This document shows positions 46,452 through 58,369 of a stretch of 64,000 nucleotides of DNA, piece by piece. Source of the stretch: Medicago truncatula (lineage: Eukaryota; Streptophyta; Magnoliopsida; Fabales; Fabaceae). The position numbers and the translations under genes are program-made. The stretch's first letter is position 1, and every line of letters starts with the position of its first letter. The stretch is from the NCBI RefSeq assembly GCF_003473485.1, contig NC_053043.1, positions 38,478,576-38,542,575 of the forward strand. The letters run 5' to 3'. The notes under the pieces were generated by a model that ran no database searches, was not told where the DNA came from, and worked only from the letters and a program-made list of their open reading frames with translations.

Positions 46452-49400
46452 ATGATAAACAACGGAGTACACAGTCTCCGCACGTGCCTCCGCCTCCCGG
46501 AACATCCAATTTTCCGAGCAACTCCGCTCTCTTACAATTTCCGGCGCCGGTTTTTCGTCACCGCATCATTAACGGAGAAGAAGAAAGAGAAGGTTATAGT
46601 TATTTCTGGACCCACCGGTTCCGGTAAGAGCCGTCTCGCAATGGAACTTGCTAAAAGCATCAATGGTGAAATCGTTAGTGCCGATTCTGTTCAGGTATCA
46701 AGTTACGATAAAAAATTCAAACAAAAATGAATACTCTTTATTTTTTTTGCACTATTTGAAGTGATTTTCTTTTGAATGTATTATTGCTAATGTGGTTGTA
46801 GCGACATTCTTAGAGTTTTAGTTTAGTTTTTTTTTTTTTTTTTTTTTTGGTGTTAATCCTCTGGTTCTCAAGAGGAAGAGACTGTGGTAATCCGAAGTTC
46901 AGGTAAAAAGTCCGACAAATTTTTTTGTTTAACATTATTTTGTTAAGTGTTGTCAAATATGCTATAACATAGCAGAATTTTAACAAATTCACAGGGAAAA
47001 AAAAAACGGAATTTGAACAAACAATTATTGTTCTACGATATGAGATTTGAATGTAAAGTGTTTTCAACAATGTTGTCAAATAGCTATTATAGCGTAGCAG
47101 AATTTGAACAAACAGCTATTTTCAACAATACAGTATTTAGTGTACATATTATTGTCAAATAGAGGCGCTATAGCACTATAGCATAATATAATCTGAACAT
47201 ACCATTATTTTCTGCGATTTGCGGTTGACAACATTGGTTGTCAAATAGCACCTATAACACTGTAGTGTAGTGTACCGGAATTTGAACAAACTTTTGTTTT
47301 TTCATATTTGCGATTGAGAACATTGTTCTAGATACTGAAGTATGTTTGTTTACATGGTGAGGGATTTTTTATTTTAATTAGAACCATGGTAGTTAAAATT
47401 CCAATTTGAATTGTAAAATCCCATGATTTTGCGATTATGCTTGCCATCAACCATTAAGAGTATACACATAATCCTATTTTGGTGGAATCGCTCATGTTAA
47501 TTGTTGAATCGTTTAATTTACGATCTTTGAAATATTTCTACGATTATGCTTATGAATGAATTTAAATTTATATACTTATTTCAAGTGTGACTTAAGGTTT
47601 TAATTACCTTACTTGTGAGCTATGCTTGTGAATTTTTATTTGCACAAGTATTTCAAGAGATTTAAGGTTTTCTTTGTCTTACTAATGCTATTTTATCGCA
47701 TCTATCTATCTATATATATATATATATATATATATTTGAGTTTTTGAATTTTGTATAATCTTACGATTAGTTTTACTATTTTACTTCCCCTACCTGATTT
47801 TAACTACCTTGATTAGGAGGTTTATTTATTTTTAAGTGAGAAATTGGTTAAGAACGAAATGTGGTTGTTTATTTTTTGTTGTTGTTGTGAAATTAAATTA
47901 CTATGTATATGGAAATGATATTTCTCTTTGACTTGTTCATTACAATGTTACCTGAAAAAAAGTTATACATTACAATGGAACTAGTTTTGATTTTTTCTTA
48001 ATTCAAGATGGCTTCCTTGGATTTTATTACAGGTATACAAGGGTCTTGATGTTGGATCTGCAAAGCCTTCATTAAATGATAGAAAGGTGTGTATAGTTGT
48101 GCAATGATATGTATTTGCTATTCATTTATCTCTGTTAGAAATGTATAGATTTTGTTCCTTGCCATTGTGACTTGGATTGCCTGTCGTAACTTTTTCGATT
48201 TGTTATTTAGTCGTAACATCGAATTGGTTTTTGAATTTTAGTTTGAAGTTCTTTCAATTTTGTTTTGTTTTGCTTTCTGGTTAGGAAGTGCCGCATCATC
48301 TGGTTGACATACTTCATCCATCTGAAGGTCTGTTTTCTTTGATACTAAGCTATATTTGTTTAAGCAAGGATTCATATACGAATATCCTCATATTCATTTC
48401 TCTGCCGTCGTATTTTCATAGGTATTTTATTTTGTCCAATTGAAATTTGAAACTAATTATTATTTATCAGATTATTCTGTTGGGCAGTTTTTTGAGGATG
48501 CAAGGAAAGCGACAAGATCTATTCTTGACAACGGCCGTGTTCCGATTGTTGTTGGGGGCACTGGACTGTATTTAAGATGGTATGCCTTTTTCAATCACCT
48601 ACTTTGTTAACTACAAATACTAAGCCATATAGAGGCTTTGTCACGTATTTGTAACATGCTAATAAGAGAGCATAAAGAGTAAATGGAATCCACTTTTCTT
48701 ATTTCTGCAAGTTACTGATGAAGCCATTCATTTCATTATCAATCTCTCATATTTATATAGTTGCATGATTATACAATAGTATAGTATCAGGAAAAAAGTA
48801 ATGCAGACTTGGTTCTGGCTTCTGAGTTTTGCATAACTTGCGTAATTGAAGGATGTGTATATACTTTGTAGGTATACTATGGTAATTTACTAGTCTTAAT
48901 TAATGTTCAGTTAATTACACGATCTGAAGCTAGAGGTCCAGTTGGTTTGTCTTCTGTACACTGTAAACAAACTTTAGTTAAATGCTACTGTATGAACATC
49001 CACTGTTTTAGTGAATTATCACTCTTTTATTTCACTTCATTATTGTGTTTCTTTTCTGTTGGTACTTATAGACCAGTTTATGTGGAGTATATACCTATGA
49101 GTTCTGTTCTTTGATCTTTAAAATACAAGGTTCATATATGGAAAGCCAGACGTGCCTAAAGCCTCCGCAGAGATAACATCTCAAGCTTGTATGGAGTTAG
49201 CTGAATTACAGAGAAATGACGACTGGGAAGCTGCTGTGCAGTTGGTGGTAAAAGCAGGTGATCCAAAGGTCCAACATATAGCAGTGAATGATTGGTACCG
49301 ATTACGGCGTAGTCTAGAGATTATTAAGGCAAGTTTGCAATTTATAAAGTTATGCATAAATATTAAATACCTCTAAGTTCTTGGCTGGATACTAACCTTT

Positions 49401-52400
49401 ACCGAAAGATTGGATAAAACTCTCAATGTTTACATTTTAATATCCTTTCTTGCATGTCTTTCTCTTTTTCATTTGCAACACATGGGTGCAATTGTGTAAA
49501 TATGATAACACACTCAATTACATTGGCCAGGCATTTATTTACTCAATGTGGTGCTCTTATCTCTTTCAAACGTGCTTATTTGTAACTGACTGCTTACTCC
49601 TTAGTGAATTATGTGTTTATACCTGTATTTTTCTGGTATGTATATGTGGAATGTATGGTTTCTTTGACTATGGAATTTTCTGAAATATATCATCAATTCA
49701 CCATATATTTATATCTTTTGAAATGGCAGTCTAGTGGATCACCTCCTTCTGCTTTTCGGGTACCATATGATTCTTTCAGGGAACAGGGTGATTATAGAGT
49801 TGCTGATGGTTCTGATTCATCTGATATGAACACTAATTATGATGCAATGAAAGAAACCAATTCAGCAAAGTTAGACTATGATTTTATGTGTTTTTTCCTT
49901 TCTAGCGACAGACTTGACCTCTACAAATCAATTGATTATCGGTGTGAAGATATGATATTAGGTAATTAACTGGAAACACAATTTTATTCAGTATACATTT
50001 TATACAATATTCTTCTGTACATGTATGTTTACTGTTATAACAATGCATACGATGCTTTTTGTCTACATCTCGTGAATATCTAATAGCAATAAATCTCTTG
50101 GTTCTCTTTGATTGCAGGAGGGGATGGCCTTTTGTCCGAGGCTCAATGGCTTATTGATATCGGTCTTCATCCAAACTCCAACTCTCCTACAAAAGCAATT
50201 GGTTACAGACAAGTATATTGTTTTTCACTGATATGTTTTATATTTACATTTCGTTATTACTATCTGCAAAACTCAAATAAGGAAATAGATTTGGTTGAAA
50301 GTAAATACAGACAAGAACCAGACTTGCTTTAAGAAATATCATTGGTTTAACATTCTCCCAATTCTTAGGTCCTGTTTATTTAAGCTTTTGGAAAATGTGA
50401 TTTTAAGATTGTGTAAAACACTGATATGTATCTTAGATATTTTATGAAATGCAGAAGCTATTTACTTATTTTTTCCATTTAGTGGAATTATAAAACCACT
50501 TTAATTTTAAAAAGTAATTATCATAACCGTTATTTTCATAAGCTACTCTCAACAATTACAAGTCTGAACAAAAGTGATTTTTATTTTTTTTTACAAAACA
50601 AATAAGCCCATGTTCATGTATAACTTTAAATTATGGTTGCAATTCGGATCAATATCGTAATTCGGATAATAATGTTAGCAATCTAATATTGTTGTTAGCC
50701 TACATGTTGTATTTTTACATAATACCTATATGATAATTGCATTTTTTATATAAATAGTGAGAATGGTTTGACTTACATTTTTCTTGCGATTCACCAATTT
50801 CAGGCCATGGATTACTTAATAGGATGCAGAGAACAAGGGGGTCAGAGTTCAGCTGGAGAATTTTACAGATTCTTGTCTGAATTTCAAAAAGCTTCAAGGT
50901 AATTGTTTGTTTTACATAAGATAACGGTACCCTTGACGTTGGCTAAATCATGTACAACTTAAAGTATGCTACGTGAGAAAAGATAATTATGATCCATGAG
51001 CATTAAAAAAAACACTATCCTCGTATTCTCACAACATTTGTTGGGCAAGTTGATTGGTTACGGATATAGATAAATATCTATACTTGCATGTCATATTTTA
51101 AATACTGTGTATTCTGAACGAGCTATTGCTTAAAAAAGCTTTTCATGCTCAACCTTAATATGTTAAGTCAAGGATGGCAGCTTGTGCTTCACTACCTTGC
51201 TTGTAGGACATTGGTCTAGTTGTTCTGCTGCTTTCTCAACTCAGTTAAGTTGGATTTTTACCATTGTTGTAATTAGAAAATGCATGCTGGGATGTTAAAC
51301 TTTTCTTTTTAAAGAAAAAGCTGGAGAGTCTGAAATGTTATCCTAACTATGCACCAGGACGTTTTATGCTTCTTATGTTTTGCTGGCTGTGAACAGCAGG
51401 GGTGTGCATGTGAACCATATCATTAAAACCAATCCATTTAAATGGTTCTAGTTTGCTAACCAAAACATTTTTCTAAAGTGGTTACAATCCGGTTCGAAAC
51501 CGGTTCAACCCGGTTCGGATTTAAAAAACCGGTTTACAAATAGATGGCTGCTAAATCCTGTTTTTTGAACTCGTTTTAAAACTCGTTTTTATTAAACTGG
51601 TACTACACCTAGTTTTTTATTAAACTGATAAAAAACCAACGTAAGCCAAACATAGAAATAATGAGAGTTTATTAATTTGATAAAATTAAAATGAAAAAAC
51701 AAAGTAGATGAAATTTGGAATCGAGAGAAACAGAGATTCTATCACACAAGTAAGAGGTGAATACAGCAACGATGGCCGTCTGCATACATAAACACATCTC
51801 CACCATGGCCAATCATAATCCCTCTTCATGCTTATCTTCTTATTATTTGATTTTGTGGGAAGAATATTAGTAAATAAATTCTGAGAAGGAGGAATTTTGT
51901 GAGATCTGAAAAAGGACATTCAAGATTCAATTTTACAACTGACCGATTTCAATCTCGATAGAACTTTGGAGTGTAATAATAGATGTGGTGTGCTTGTTGA
52001 TGAGAGGTTGCTGCACAGAGTCTTTAACCAGTTCTAATAAGTGGGTATGGGTTTTACTATTTTTTCTGAAAATGGGCTGGTTTAGTTTTTTAACAAATGG
52101 ATATGGTTTTTTTGAAACAATTCCAGTTTGGTTCTAAATCAGTTAAAGTAATCCAGTTTTTTTGCACACCCCTAGTGAACAGTGGTTCAGCTGATTGGGT
52201 TATTTGGCAATGCTCTTACTTGATTTGGTTTTTGCAGGAATTTCGCGAAACGACAGTTGACTTGGTTTCGTAATGAACGAATATACCACTGGCTTGATGC
52301 TTCTAAACCTCTGGTATAACGATTGAATCTTTTGCCACTAGTGTTGCTACATCTTCATATATGACTTCATCTAATTTCTTATGTATACTGGTACTACTAT

Positions 52401-53042
52401 AATAATGCGAAGAACTATCGCTGTCTCACCCAATTTTAGAAATAATAGTGAAATGGCAGTAAAATTATATCCCTAGATACTAACAACTCTACCTGCCTTT
52501 TTACTTTTAAGAATTTTTAGAACTATTTTAATGCATTTTTGCTCAACTGCCACACTCGCATTGTGGATGTCATCGTATCTATGATTTTAACGAGCTTTAA
52601 CATACTTTATGGAAGTCCTTTTATGGAACCTAAGTCGTGGTTATCTTGTGCATGTATTTGTATATGTCAATGTGCATGTAATTGGAGGAAGATGTTTGCT
52701 GTTCTGTTACTCAATCCGTAAATTTTTAAAGCTTATGCTGATTATGATGATCAACTTATTCCAGGAAACCGTTCTGAACTTTATTCATGATGCATACCAC
52801 AATCAGAATGGAAATCTTTTTGTGCCCGAACACCTTAGAATGTCGAGAGATATTACTAATCCTCGAATAGCTGCTAAACTAAAGGCTTACCGCACCAGAA
52901 ATAGGTATTTTGTTTTTAGTATCTGGTATATATTAATGCAGTGTTGATGCAAATATTAATAATTGTTTCTATATGAAGGCATTTTGTGAACGGGGAAGAT
53001 TGTTATCCTATTTTGGAATGGATACAGAAGACTCAGAAGTGA
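46452..53042 (+). CDS. IPT9: tRNA dimethylallyltransferase IPT9
   Basis: Eleven exons join in frame to 449 residues: 46452-46694, 48033-48086, 48285-48327, 48471-48579, 49130-49328, 49730-49961, 50118-50212, 50804-50898, 52238-52313, 52765-52904, 52979-53042. The enzyme adds a dimethylallyl group to A37 of tRNAs that read U-starting codons; its breakdown yields cis-zeatin cytokinins. Visible are the P-loop GPTGSGKS at 53-60, [28 protein letters not shown] and [12 protein letters not shown]. The basic N-terminus (about 40 residues) suits organelle import. No C2H2 finger is present, which separates it from IPT2. Intron 5 starts with GC (AAG|GCAAGT). The upstream TTG at 46413 is not used; the ATG gives the expected start. 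Confidence 0.96.
46950..47345 (+). repeat. Degenerate internal repeats in IPT9 intron 1
   Basis: The pattern TTGTCAAATAG, CTATAGC/TATAAC and GAATTTGAACAAAC returns about four times at 46950-47300 with roughly 100-base spacing and much decay. A (TA)n run follows at about 47712-47735. Origin unknown. Confidence 0.55.
49329..49729 (+). other. GC-AG intron of IPT9
   Basis: The donor is AAG|GCAAGT and the acceptor GGCAG|TCTAGT. The exons on both sides join in phase 0 in a conserved stretch ([15 protein letters not shown]). The strong match outside the GC supports a real GC-AG intron rather than a frame error. Confidence 0.85.
51397..52174. mobile_element. hAT-type non-autonomous element in IPT9 intron 8 (778 bp)
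   Basis: A perfect 8-bp target duplication GTGAACAG flanks it (51389-51396, 52175-52182). Termini are CAGGGGTGTGCA and TGCACACCCCTA, inverted with one mismatch at the last base. The interior has AACCGGTTC-like runs and no transposase frame. Confidence 0.9.
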
Positions 53043-55150
53043 AGGGATGGAGATTTTTCATTTTATAATCGCTTGAATTAGCTGCATATTTGAAATTATA
53101 GAGGAGTATTGCAGGTTACATAGGAAGTTTTGTTTTTGTTTCCTTGCTTGTTAGCATCCTTTTCTCGACTTTTATGTAGAATATTATTGATAGAAGAACA
53201 TTGTTGTACTGACAACTGAATTTGTAAGTTAAATTTATTTTTTGAGCAAAATTTGTAAGTTAATTTGTTTTCCTCCTTTTACGCAAACCAGGATCCTTGA
53301 TGTCATCATAATGTTCATAGAATTCTAAAGCATTTGTTGGACTCGATTAATATTAAGAATTGATTTTTTATATTTATCTTTATATCCTTTACCTTCCCAC
53401 CATGTCTGTATATTCTTGTTTCCTCTCTTTGGGTAGCATAGACCCGCCCGCATATGAAAGTGATGAAATATCAGAAGAAAAAAAAACAATATAATTTGGT
53501 TTTAACTTCATTTTTTCTTTCCTTGTCTTTCTCAAAGTTGTTATTTTGTGTCTCTCGCCAGCATATTGCGCAATCACTGTCCGGTTGCCTGCCATCACTG
53601 CATTTGGTGGCTCTTAGCTTATCAATAACTTAGAGTGGTTTTGGAGATAAAGGTTAGGCAGATAGAGTAAAGGGCACTGGAATTAACTGATTTCTTGAGA
53701 GTGGTTCTGGAGAAGTGGAAATAAAGTAGAGATATGAAATAGAGGGGGAGGCATAGGATTAAGGTTGAAAGAGACCCAGACATTCATTCTTAAACTTAAA
53801 CAAAACACCACTGTAGAGGGTGAAAAGAAACAGGACGGGTCTTGCTTATGATCGGCCGCTGATGAAGGGTCCGTTAGAGATGGCATTCGCTGGAGGGAGC
53901 ACATAATCTCCCGGCAAATGTGTGGTAGGGACGTCGTTGTTGCAATGGCAAGACTGTGTAGCGCCACACTTGTGTTGGGGAAGTAGTTGCTTGCAGCAAA
54001 GGAGACTAGAATGGTGAGCTGGTTTGCATGAAGCAAAAGGCATGTAGGTTTGCTGTGTGGTGGCGATTCTGCACAACAGGAGCACACATTTGCAAGGAAT
54101 GAAGGTTGAAGACTGTTGTTAGGGTGATGATTGTATCTCGGCAGCTGTCTACGGATGGGAGGTGGAGATGCTGCTACTACGGTTGCAAAAGCGTGTGGAG
54201 GCGGCCATGACCAACCTATGGCAAGGCCATACATATACTTGCTATAGGTCCCCGTCCACCCACTCAAACTCAATTCCCCCTTCATAGCACTAACTTTAAG
54301 GTCTCACCTTTATTTTAAGACCTAATATATTACGCATGTGATGCCCTCTAATTTGTTCACTCAAAAACCTCACCAAACCTGATGCCTTACTTTAGCAATT
54401 TAACACCAATGCACTACTTACATAACTCAATCTTTGAATTTAAAATACATTTTAACACTAATACATAGTTACATAACTCCATCTTTGAAATATTACAAAT
54501 TACTAAGGCCTTCAGCGAAAAGTTTAGGCCATGAGTAAATGTACATTTTAGTCCTCTAATGATACATGCTTGATTAATTTATTCTCTTTTGATCTGAAAA
54601 CAACATATTGGTTATTTAATCATATATATATATATATATATATATGTTATGTTCTTTTTGTTTTTTTTCCAGAATAATTCGATCTTACTTAAATAACTAA
54701 TATATGGAGATCCAAAATGCTTATGTCATGATTTTATAATTTTTTTTTTTTTGAAGGAATGATTTTATTATATTTTTTAAAAGCGCTGTCAAGTGCTACT
54801 TTCATGTATTTATAAATAGAACATTAACTCCGGAGTTCAAACCCCGACCGCCACCGAAAAATAGAACATCAACTAGAAGATACACATCTTAATCAGGATT
54901 GAATTATATGATTAGTTTTATCAAGAGACAAATATATTTTGTTGTCCACAATTTCAAAATTTCATGCCAATAACCATATCTTTAATTCCACCCATCTTGA
55001 ATTGAAGACCATATTTATTTTGAGACGACATGAGTTGGATTAAAGTAAATATTGAGATAAAATAGCCAAACCTTGTCATTGAAGTAACTTCTTTTGTGTG
55101 CTCACAAGGTTTATTTTACATGAAAAAACATACAAGATAAAGAAAAAAAA
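53043..55150. other. IPT9 3' flank and intergenic sequence
   Basis: Two overlapping minus-strand frames (53683-54285, 200 residues; 53846-54085, 79 residues) are open but show no known domain, no signal peptide and low-complexity H/P/S composition; I do not call a gene. An (AT)n run is at about 54624-54646. From 54780 the sequence is the downstream flank of the first CLE copy, matched at 61668. Confidence 0.4.
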
Positions 55151-55215
55151 AATGTAAAGATTAATAATAACTTCAACCAATGTTTCCTCCACTCAGCCAA
55201 CAATACTGGTTAACA

Positions 55216-55473
55216 CTAGTGATGCTGAGAATCTGGCCCAGCAGGTGCAACTCTCTCCAATTGCCCACCAAGCATTGACCTCTTGTGAATATACTCACTA
55301 TTAATTCTTACAATATTTTTGATCATGTCACGTAAAAGTAGCTCACTACCAACCTTTTTAGTACTCATCATAGATGAGAATTTAGGCAAAGTTCTAGCCT
55401 CTGAACTCATAAATAATGGAAGAACAATAATTAAAAAGAAAATCAATGCCCTATACATCTTTGTAGTAGCCAT
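55216..55473 (-). CDS. CLE-type signalling peptide precursor, copy 1
   Basis: An 85-residue single-exon precursor. A signal peptide (about 1-26, LIFFLIIVLPLFMSSEA) is followed by a variable region and a C-terminal RVAPAGPDSQHH ending at the stop. This matches the 12-residue CLE frame at R1, P4, G6, P7, D8, H11 and H12, closest to the RxSPGGPDPQHH type of Arabidopsis CLE1-7 and legume nodulation CLEs. Position 9 is Ser where Pro is nearly always found. CLE peptides are secreted and perceived by leucine-rich-repeat receptor kinases. A TATA-like TATATATA lies at 55581-55588, about 110 bases upstream. The conserved KRSMLGGQLE before the peptide suits proteolytic release. Confidence 0.8.
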   Translation of the reverse strand: MATTKMYRALIFFLIIVLPLFMSSEARTLPKFSSMMSTKKVGSELLLRDMIKNIVRINSEYIHKRSMLGGQLERVAPAGPDSQHH

Positions 55474-55580
55474 AAGCTTACAAACTCAAGTGACAATAAA
55501 ATTACAAATTCCTAAAATGCTATATGTTGTGTGTGTGTGTGTTTGTGAAGTAGCTTAGAAGATAGCAAGAGTAACCTCTT

Positions 55581-55588
55581 TATATATA
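55581..55588 (-). promoter_or_regulatory. TATA-like box of CLE copy 1
   Basis: TATATATA inside CCTCTTTATATATACA, about 110 bases upstream of the ATG and conserved in position with the second copy (62515-62524). Confidence 0.5.
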
Positions 55589-55726
55589 CATTAAAGGTTG
55601 TCTAATGAGATAACTAAATAATTAAAAAATAAATACTTTTATATGTCTTATCTCTCTTTTGGATTCCTCTTCATATCTGTTGTGTATAATTTGTTTTGTA
55701 TAAGTGACAAATGCATATTGTTTTAA

Positions 55727-55889
55727 GGGAAATATTAACGAGTGCTCTTAATGCATTCTTTAAGGACTTTAAATAGTAAATTTTTATGGAAAATTGTGCA
55801 TTTAATGCATCGGAAATTGAAGTGTTAAACCTTTTCAAATAATAATTTTTTAATTGGAAAACCTTAAATAACACTCGTTAACAAGACCC
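55727..55889. mobile_element. MITE inserted in the promoter of CLE copy 1 (163 bp)
   Basis: A perfect 9-bp direct repeat TTGTTTTAA flanks it (55718-55726, 55890-55898). Ends GGGAAATATTAACGAGTG and inverse GGGTCTTGTTAACGAGTG are good inverted repeats. The second CLE copy has the empty site (ATTGTTTTAAATAATTGG near 62621-62641), so the boundaries and target duplication are directly confirmed. Mutator-like by target size. Confidence 0.9.
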
Positions 55890-56459
55890 TTGTTTTAATA
55901 TAATTGGATTAAGCTAGTTTTGGTTTGTTTTTGCTCTCATTAAACATGAATAGATGTTTAAACCGACCAAACCCATTCATAAATTGTCCTTTCCACGATA
56001 GACCTAATATTAGATAGAGTAAAGAAAAAAGTAAAGACATATTATCCTCTAGCCCACCTGAAATTTGCATCAATTTACATAGCATGATGAAAGTGTTTGG
56101 GTTCTAATCACATGACAACACCTATTTCCAAAAAGAAAACAAAGAAGAAAATCACATGGTCATGCTATAAATGGCTCCAACTAACATGCTGTTTTTTCGG
56201 CTATATATTCCCTACCGGAATCCAACTGTCGTTCTTATAGAATTTGTTAGGGAAAACTACATTTTAAGTTTGGAGAATTTGTTAGGGAAAATTATATTTA
56301 AGTTTGGAAAATGCTTAAGAGTATTCTCAAAGAATATAATTTTTTTTTTATTTGTAGTTGATGACATGTTATCTTACGTTATTTTTAAACATGTTTTTCA
56401 TTCATTTTAAGTTAGTTTTTCATCCAGAATAGAGGAGTATTATAACAATTGTCTATAAT

Positions 56460-57795
56460 TTCGGGATATTTTGTAATGTTTTCTATGTTGAGTCATGTAA
56501 CTCTACTTTTCCCGAAACATAGCAATTCTAGGGTGTTTAAATGTAATTCACGAAGAAATCATGTAAATCGACAAAACAAAATATTTGAAGACATGTGAAG
56601 ACTTTGAGAAGACCATGAATGAAGATTCAAGAGGCCTCAAAAAACATTACAAAGGGAGGAATTCTGTTCACAAGTCCTAAGACATCTTATACTAAAGCAA
56701 ACACCAAAAAAGACGAAGAAACAGGCGTTACACGCAGAAAAATACACTGGGGCGCCTCAAGCATGACCCATGCACCCCAAGCATGAACCATGCGACCAAA
56801 GTGTGAGAAAAAAACACACTTAGGAGCCTCAACTGTGAGCCAGGCGCCCCAAGCGTTGCAAAAATACACTTGGGCGCCCAAGCCCCAAGTGTGGGAAGAG
56901 TGGGCCATAACTTTTTTTCGCTACTTTTATGTGGAAAAGCCCGGTTTTTAAGTCCAACATCAGGTGGAACCTCTTCTCCTCTCATTTATAATTTTTCATT
57001 TAGAACAAACAGTTCAAGAGGAAGGCAAAAACTAGGAGCTTCAAGGGAATAGTTACCATTAGTAACTAAATCTTTTTAGGCCAGGGTTCTAAGATGAACC
57101 TCTATTTTGTTTGTAGGATATTTTTTATTTAATTTTTTTATTCATTTATTATGGGAATCCTATTTAATTTCACTATTCGTAAGACTTTGCTTATGTTGGT
57201 GAATCGTCATGAGATAACGCTACTTAGGGAGGTGACATACCTAATATTGACACAAGCTTGCCTGGATCATGAAGTAACTAAGATAACAGAAACAATAACT
57301 AGCGAAATGTTATAAACCGAGATTTAAATAAGCTTACTAACTTTATTCTTCTAAAATCTTTAGTAAGGTAGATGAGACAAGGCTGTCTGTTTGTAGAACT
57401 ACAACGAGGGAGAGCATGTTGATGAACTTCGAAGATTCAATAGACGAGGGTACCTTTAGGACATATAAAATTTATGAACCCTAATACCCATCATTGTTTC
57501 AAATATCTCCGAGGAAGTAAGAACTTACACGTACCTTTACGTGCTGAAGTGTATCTCCCTATATGACTGACAACCCTAAACATTGAACCGTGTAGAAACT
57601 CTGGTGCAAACAAACTAAATTGAAAAAAAAAAACTATTATCTTTTATTTTATCGTTTTTATTTATTTTCTTGTTCTCAAATAAGTAACACAAATTGCCTA
57701 ATTGAAACGATAATCCTCGTGGATACGATACTTTATTTACACTTTATTTCTTGGTAAACAATTTGGTACACTTGCATGAATCCGACCATCAAGTT
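56460..57795 (+). mobile_element. Decayed 5' LTR of a Cyclops/Athila-like element (left edge approximate)
   Basis: The right edge is set by CATCAAGTTTTTGACGTTGTTGCTGAGGATGG at 57787-57818, a decayed version of the Athila-type junction between LTR and tRNA-Asp PBS. The run GGATACGATACTTTATTTAC just before it is typical of this LTR end. The interior has repeated GGCGCC-like and CACTTGGGCGCC segments (56748-56882). The left edge is only estimated. Confidence 0.55.
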
Positions 57796-58369
57796 TTTGA
57801 CGTTGTTGCTGAGGATGGATGATATTTTCAACTACGCAATTTAAATTATTTATTCGTAATTGTTTTTATTTTCTTTATTATTTTTCTTTTAATTATTTTT
57901 CGTTTTTTATTTAAAAAAATGGTATGATAATAATAATAATAATTATTATAACAATAATTATTATTATTTACATCAACTCCTAGAACAGTGCTACTTAGGT
58001 AATTTTGCAACAAACCAGTGGCACCAATCCAATCAATATGCTTTGGGGTATGAACAGAGCACACCATTTCATATTGAAGAAGCTATTCGAAATATGATGG
58101 AAGAAACCAAAGAGTTATAGGGATGACTTCCATGAATTTGCGAGGGTATTTGGATGCTTAACTGAAGTTCAAGCAAACATTAAAAAAATTAGGAACAACC
58201 GTGAAACACAACAGGAAACCTGTCAAGTTGTGGTCCAGGAAGAACAGCTCGAGTTCGAAGAGGAAAATACCCCAAATAAATCCTCTCCTGAGACTATAAT
58301 GCAAGATGTTGAGGAATACGTTCTCACTGAAGTCGAGAAAGTAGAACATTGTGGCCAACCGTTAGAAAT
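57796..58369 (+). pseudogene. Internal remnant of the Cyclops/Athila-like element, left part
   Basis: After the decayed PBS a leader rich in (TAA)n is followed by broken plus frames, for example DFHEFARVFGCLTEVQANIK and VEEYVLTEVEKVEHCGQPLE. It stops at the nested LTR. The frames resemble a retroelement-associated leader protein; I do not recognise a catalytic domain. Confidence 0.55.

Larger units (their letters stand above)
54780..56260. repeat. Segmental duplication, copy 1 (contains CLE gene 1)
   Basis: The 3' flank, gene and promoter align with about 61668-62985 in the same orientation, including GATTAGTTTTATCAAGAGAC, GACAAATGCATATTGTTTTA, TTGTCCTTTCCACGATAGAC and AAAGTGTTTGGGTTCTAATC. 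The copies are about 6.9 kb apart, with retroelement remnants between them. Confidence 0.85.

Noticed and set aside
53683..54285. 200-residue minus-strand frame with an overlapping 79-residue Cys-containing frame
   Set aside because: Open, but without a recognisable family, signal peptide or conserved motif. Kept only as a note in the intergenic entry; an RNA-seq check would decide.
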